32,237 bases of DNA from Chloroflexota bacterium (GTDB taxonomy: Bacteria; Chloroflexota; Dehalococcoidia; Lucifugimonadales; UBA3495): contig JAPPGG010000053.1 of NCBI GenBank assembly GCA_028875055.1, positions 1 through 32,237 of the forward strand. Reading direction: 5' to 3'. Every line of letters begins with the position of its first letter. Within the stretch, counting starts at the first letter, position 1. Below are positions 28,895-32,237 of this stretch, in pieces. Both the position numbers and the translations under genes were made by a program. The notes below the pieces were generated by a model, which made no database searches, was not told where the DNA came from, and was given only the letters and a program-made list of their open reading frames with translations.

Positions 28895-31435
28895 ATGGAA
28901 TTGAAAGACTACCAAGCCAATACCCTCGAAGCCTTTGCCGCTTGGCTGGAAGCGCTCACTTCGGCCCGGTTGCAGTCCGAGGCCGCCATCAATGCCCTGA
29001 AGCAAGCAGGCCCCGCTATCACGATTTCCGAGGAGCTATACAACTATCCCAGGATTGCCTGGCAACAGTTGAAGGATGCTGGGCGTGTTGCGGATACCGC
29101 CGGTGAGTACGTCAGTCGGACAGATGACGCCAATAGGCCCATTCCCCATATCTGCTTCAAGGTTCCTACGGGCGGGGGTAAGACCCTGCTGGCCGCCGCC
29201 GCGTTGCAGCGACTCCGGCGGCAAACCGGCCTGACGCTATGGGTAACGCCAACGCGGGCCATTTACGAACAGACCAAGGCCGCACTGCGGAGCAGGGAGC
29301 ACCCGTACCGGCAAATGTTGGAAATCGCCAGCGCAGGACGGGTCAAGCTGCTCGAAAAAGATGACCTGTTCACCAAGGCGGACATAGAGAACTACCTTTG
29401 CGTGATGCTGTTGATGCTGCCTGCCGCTAACCGCCAGCGCGGTCGTGACTTCCTGCGGATGTTCCGCGACTCGGGGCGGTATCCCACCCTCTTCCCGGAC
29501 AGCGACGACTTGCTCGGCGACGCTAGGCTGCTCAATGACTATCCTGATCTGGAGCGGATTACCGACGATGGGCCGGTAAAGCACAGTCTATTCAACGTCT
29601 TCAAGATGCTGCGCCCGGTGGTGATACTGGATGAGGCGCACAAGGCTTATGGCGCTCGCAAGTTGGAGGCCAACGAAGAGTTTGCGCGGTCGGTCAGCCG
29701 CCTGGACCCCAGCCTGGTGATTGAACTTTCTGCCACGCCCAACAGGGGAATCAGCAACCTGCTTGTTGACATTACCGGCGTGGAACTGAAAAACGAGGAG
29801 ATGATTAAACTGCCCGTGCAGGTGACGTCGTTCACCAACGCCGACTGGCATTACACCCTGGCCCAGGCCCACGACGAGTTGGAGCGCCTTGATACGGAAG
29901 CGAAGTCGCTGCAGATGAGCGAAGGCCGCTACATCCGCCCCATTGCAGTCGTGCGGGTAGAGCGCACGGGCAGGGACCAGCGGGACGGCGAGCGTGTTCA
30001 CTCGGAGGACGTAAGGGATTATCTGACCCAGAACCTGGGTGTTCCCGAAAACTCCATTGCCGTTAAGTCCTCCGAATTGGACGAATTGGGACGGGATGAT
30101 CTGCTGTCGGAGTTTTCGCCAGTGCGATGGGTTATTACCAGGGCCGCTCTAATGGAGGGTTGGGATTGCCCCTTTGCCTACCTGTTGGTGATGCTGGACA
30201 ACACTCGCGCCCAGCGAGCCGTCACGCAGTTGGTGGGCCGCGTGATGCGCCAACCCCACGCTCGGCGTACCGGCAGGGACTGGTTGGACCAGTGCTATGT
30301 CTATTGCTGGAACACAAGCGTGGGCGATGCTGTGGCGCAGGTCAAGCGGGGTCTGGAAGAAGAGGGCCTGACGGGACTGGGGGATGAGGTGACCAGCGAC
30401 TCGACTGACTTCAGGCGTATCACAATACAGCGCCGGGAAGGGTTTGAAGGGAAGGACATCTTCCTTCCTCTGGTTCTACATCAGCATGGTGAAGGGTGGG
30501 GTGAGTTGGATTACCAGGCTCATATCCTACCGGAAATTGACTGGGACGCGATTGAATCTCCCGACCCAAAGAGCAGCTTCCCCGACCGCGCTGTCCGGCA
30601 ATCGGCAAGCGTTGACGTAGGCGATGCGCTTCCCATTTTTCATCCTGAGACAAAACTGAACATTCCCAAGGAGGTCCAGATAAACTGGTTTGCCCGCCGA
30701 TTGTCGGACGTGGTTCCGAATTCGTGGCAAGCAGCTCGTATCGCACGGCAGTTTGTAATGAAACTTCGAGACGACGGCGACCCTGAGGACGAAATCTATG
30801 ACCGCCGTTCCTACCTGGCATTCGCTTTGAGGGACCATGTGGCGAATCAGTTGCAACTTCAGGCAGAGAAAGCCTTCCGCGGCAAGTTGCGCGACGGCCA
30901 GATACGCTTTGACCTGGAGGCGGGACAACCGAATTTCCGTATGGTCGAAAGCTACGAAATACCCGTGGCTAGCGATGCGGCGCTCCTAGCGGGGAACGGC
31001 GGGAGACAGGTACAACTCAGCCTGTTCGAACCTGTATATGCGCAGCAGTTCGATTCAACTCTGGAACGTGATTTCGCCCGCTACCTGGATGAACAGAAGG
31101 CTCTGAAATGGTGGCACCGGGTGGCAGTCCGGCAGCGTGGCGACTACTATCTCCGGGGCTGGAAGCAGGAACGGATCTGGCCTGATTTCGTGGCTATGGG
31201 CGGTGAGACTAAGGGCAAACCCCACGTATTGGTCTTCGAGACCAAAGGTGAGCATCTGCGTGGCAACCCGGACACCGATTACAAGCAGCGAGTGCTTGAG
31301 ACGCTCCAAAACGCCTTCAACTGCGGCACGATGACCATCAAGGACGGCCCGACGAAGGGTACATTCCGGCTGGTGTTCAACGAAGCAGAGTTCCCCGAAG
31401 CGTTGGCAACTCTTCAGGCGGCTTACGACGCCTGA
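28895..31435 (+). CDS. res: Type III restriction-modification system restriction subunit (Res)
   Basis: This 846-residue superfamily 2 helicase-nuclease starts at ATG 28895. A TTG at 28889 would add two residues. Helicase motifs are Walker A PTGGGKT (91-97), DEAH near 246 and QLVGRVMRQPHARR near 445. The C-terminus carries a nuclease-like segment with WPDFVAMGG and LVFETKG followed by YKQRVLE (about 765-805), a PD-(D/E)XK core. With Mod it would cut unmethylated foreign DNA after ATP-driven movement. It is the last gene of the operon. No terminator is visible in the 200 nt after it. Confidence 0.92.
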   Translation: MELKDYQANTLEAFAAWLEALTSARLQSEAAINALKQAGPAITISEELYNYPRIAWQQLKDAGRVADTAGEYVSRTDDANRPIPHICFKVPTGGGKTLLAAAALQRLRRQTGLTLWVTPTRAIYEQTKAALRSREHPYRQMLEIASAGRVKLLEKDDLFTKADIENYLCVMLLMLPAANRQRGRDFLRMFRDSGRYPTLFPDSDDLLGDARLLNDYPDLERITDDGPVKHSLFNVFKMLRPVVILDEAHKAYGARKLEANEEFARSVSRLDPSLVIELSATPNRGISNLLVDITGVELKNEEMIKLPVQVTSFTNADWHYTLAQAHDELERLDTEAKSLQMSEGRYIRPIAVVRVERTGRDQRDGERVHSEDVRDYLTQNLGVPENSIAVKSSELDELGRDDLLSEFSPVRWVITRAALMEGWDCPFAYLLVMLDNTRAQRAVTQLVGRVMRQPHARRTGRDWLDQCYVYCWNTSVGDAVAQVKRGLEEEGLTGLGDEVTSDSTDFRRITIQRREGFEGKDIFLPLVLHQHGEGWGELDYQAHILPEIDWDAIESPDPKSSFPDRAVRQSASVDVGDALPIFHPETKLNIPKEVQINWFARRLSDVVPNSWQAARIARQFVMKLRDDGDPEDEIYDRRSYLAFALRDHVANQLQLQAEKAFRGKLRDGQIRFDLEAGQPNFRMVESYEIPVASDAALLAGNGGRQVQLSLFEPVYAQQFDSTLERDFARYLDEQKALKWWHRVAVRQRGDYYLRGWKQERIWPDFVAMGGETKGKPHVLVFETKGEHLRGNPDTDYKQRVLETLQNAFNCGTMTIKDGPTKGTFRLVFNEAEFPEALATLQAAYDA

Positions 31436-31636
31436 TAGCGTTCAAAGTCAAAGATCATATCCGATAAAAGACCAGTGGAAATAGCTATCGCCATCAGGAC
31501 AACAGCGTAATACCCGCCTTGTCTCAGTGGAGCCTTCGTCCGCCGGTGTTGGAAATGTAACCTGAAGGAATTTCCCTCGTCGCTTACAGATTCTCTTCAA
31601 TGGGGCAACCACTTTTCAGCGATGCAAAGCTGGCTC

Positions 31637-32237
31637 AATGCCCAGCCGCGCCTGCAGGGGAACCCAATATAGGGTCTCATCGTGTTTTCCCTGTTTCGGG
31701 TCATCCCCGCACCTGCGGGGGAACCGCGCCAGAGTGTGAAGGCTGGAACGGAGGAGTAGGGTCATCCCCGCACCTGCGGGGGAACCATATGAAATGTCCA
31801 AGTGTAGGTTGCGCCGGGGGGGTCATCCCCGCGCCTGCGGGGGAACCGGGCGGCGTGTCCGGCTGCTCGCCGTCGGCGCAGGGTCATCCCCGCACCTGCG
31901 GGGGAACCACCCCAGGCCAAGCCCGAACACGATAAATCCGAGGGTCATCCCCGCACCTGCGGGGGAACCGCGTGTTCCAAGCCCAAAGCGGTCCCGTAGG
32001 ACGGGTCATCCCCGCACCTGCGGGGGAACCGATATGCGGACGGCGGTGGCGGAAGCCGAGGAGGGGTCATCCCCGCACCTGCGGGGGAACCCTTCACAAT
32101 TGCGGTGAGAAGGGCCACCGTGCCGGGTCATCCCCGCACCTGCGGGGGAACCGAATGCAGCGCTGAAGTGACCACCCAAAGCGCCGGGTCATCCCCGCAC
32201 CTGCGGGGGAACCGAATGCAGCGCTGAAGTGACCACC
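31637..32237 (-). CRISPR. Type I-E-like CRISPR array, partial at the right edge
   Basis: Nine intact 28-nt repeats begin at 31698, 31759, 31820, 31881, 31942, 32003, 32064, 32125 and 32186, an exact 61-bp period with 33-nt spacers. The repeat has a palindromic core CCCCGCACCTGCGGGG; the repeat at 31820 has one change (A to G). A decayed repeat at 31637-31664 keeps only its right half and the same spacing. Read on the minus strand the repeat begins GGTTCCCCCGC and ends GCGGGGATGACCC, which matches type I-E repeats and their 3' handle. With the decayed repeat at the left end, this implies leftward transcription and a leader beyond the right edge. No cas gene is in view. Confidence 0.93.

Noticed and set aside
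31600-32166. Open frames crossing the CRISPR array (for example over 100 codons from 31600 and 31794)
   Set aside because: They translate the repeats themselves (recurring HPRTCGGT or SSPHLRGN), so they are not genes.
1-32237. tRNA or rRNA genes as integration targets
   Set aside because: I scanned by eye for T-arm-like sequences and rRNA motifs and saw none; a covariance-model scan would settle this.

Overview
The window reads as a stretch of an uncultured, mostly GC-rich bacterial genome. A large mobile element on the left is followed by a patchwork accessory and defence region on the right. The conjugation genes look monoderm-like (VirB2/3/4/6 and VirD4 homologues, with no VirB7-VirB10 or VirB11 seen). 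Together with the style of the small HTH proteins this would fit Chloroflexota, but that assignment is inference and weak.

Left part, 1-19.1 kb. Two large serine recombinases face each other and overlap at their 3' ends. The rightward one is cut by the window start. The leftward one is coupled to a ribbon-helix-helix regulator. Next comes a long leftward operon that is read from 15.08 kb down to 3.48 kb. It encodes a VirB6/TrbL-like membrane protein, a T4SS pilin, a PrgI/VirB3-like protein fused to a large ectodomain, a second pilin-like protein, a VirB4 ATPase, a VirD4/TraG-like coupling protein, a replication-relaxation-type protein, two HTH proteins and a small conserved-looking protein. 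No relaxase is visible. Facing away from the operon are a coiled-coil HTH-type protein (15.5-16.4 kb), about 1.3 kb of gene-free DNA packed with hairpins and degenerate repeats, and a 406-residue protein with four tandem HTH domains. This gene-free repeat block next to a multi-HTH protein is the most unusual feature of the window. The element may end near 19.1 kb, where an SDR/epimerase gene is truncated exactly at an inverted repeat.

Middle part, 19.3-26.1 kb, is a mosaic. It has two leftward PD-(D/E)XK nuclease-like genes of lower GC, an intact-looking IS3-family element with a 3-bp target duplication, a small membrane ORF whose stop codon sits at the IS insertion point, a TPR protein with ten tandem repeats, a lipoprotein gene split by one in-frame TAG, and a small HTH protein related to one in the element.

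Right part, 26.6-32.2 kb, is a rightward defence operon: a short antitoxin-like protein, a PIN-domain toxin-like protein lacking one expected acidic residue, and a type III restriction-modification pair (Mod and Res). It is followed by a type I-E-like CRISPR array that runs off the right edge. The array has a 61-bp period, with nine intact repeats and one decayed repeat. The decayed repeat on the left and the repeat consensus both suggest that the leader, and probably any cas genes, lie beyond the right edge and that transcription is leftward. The last two spacers are identical over all visible bases.
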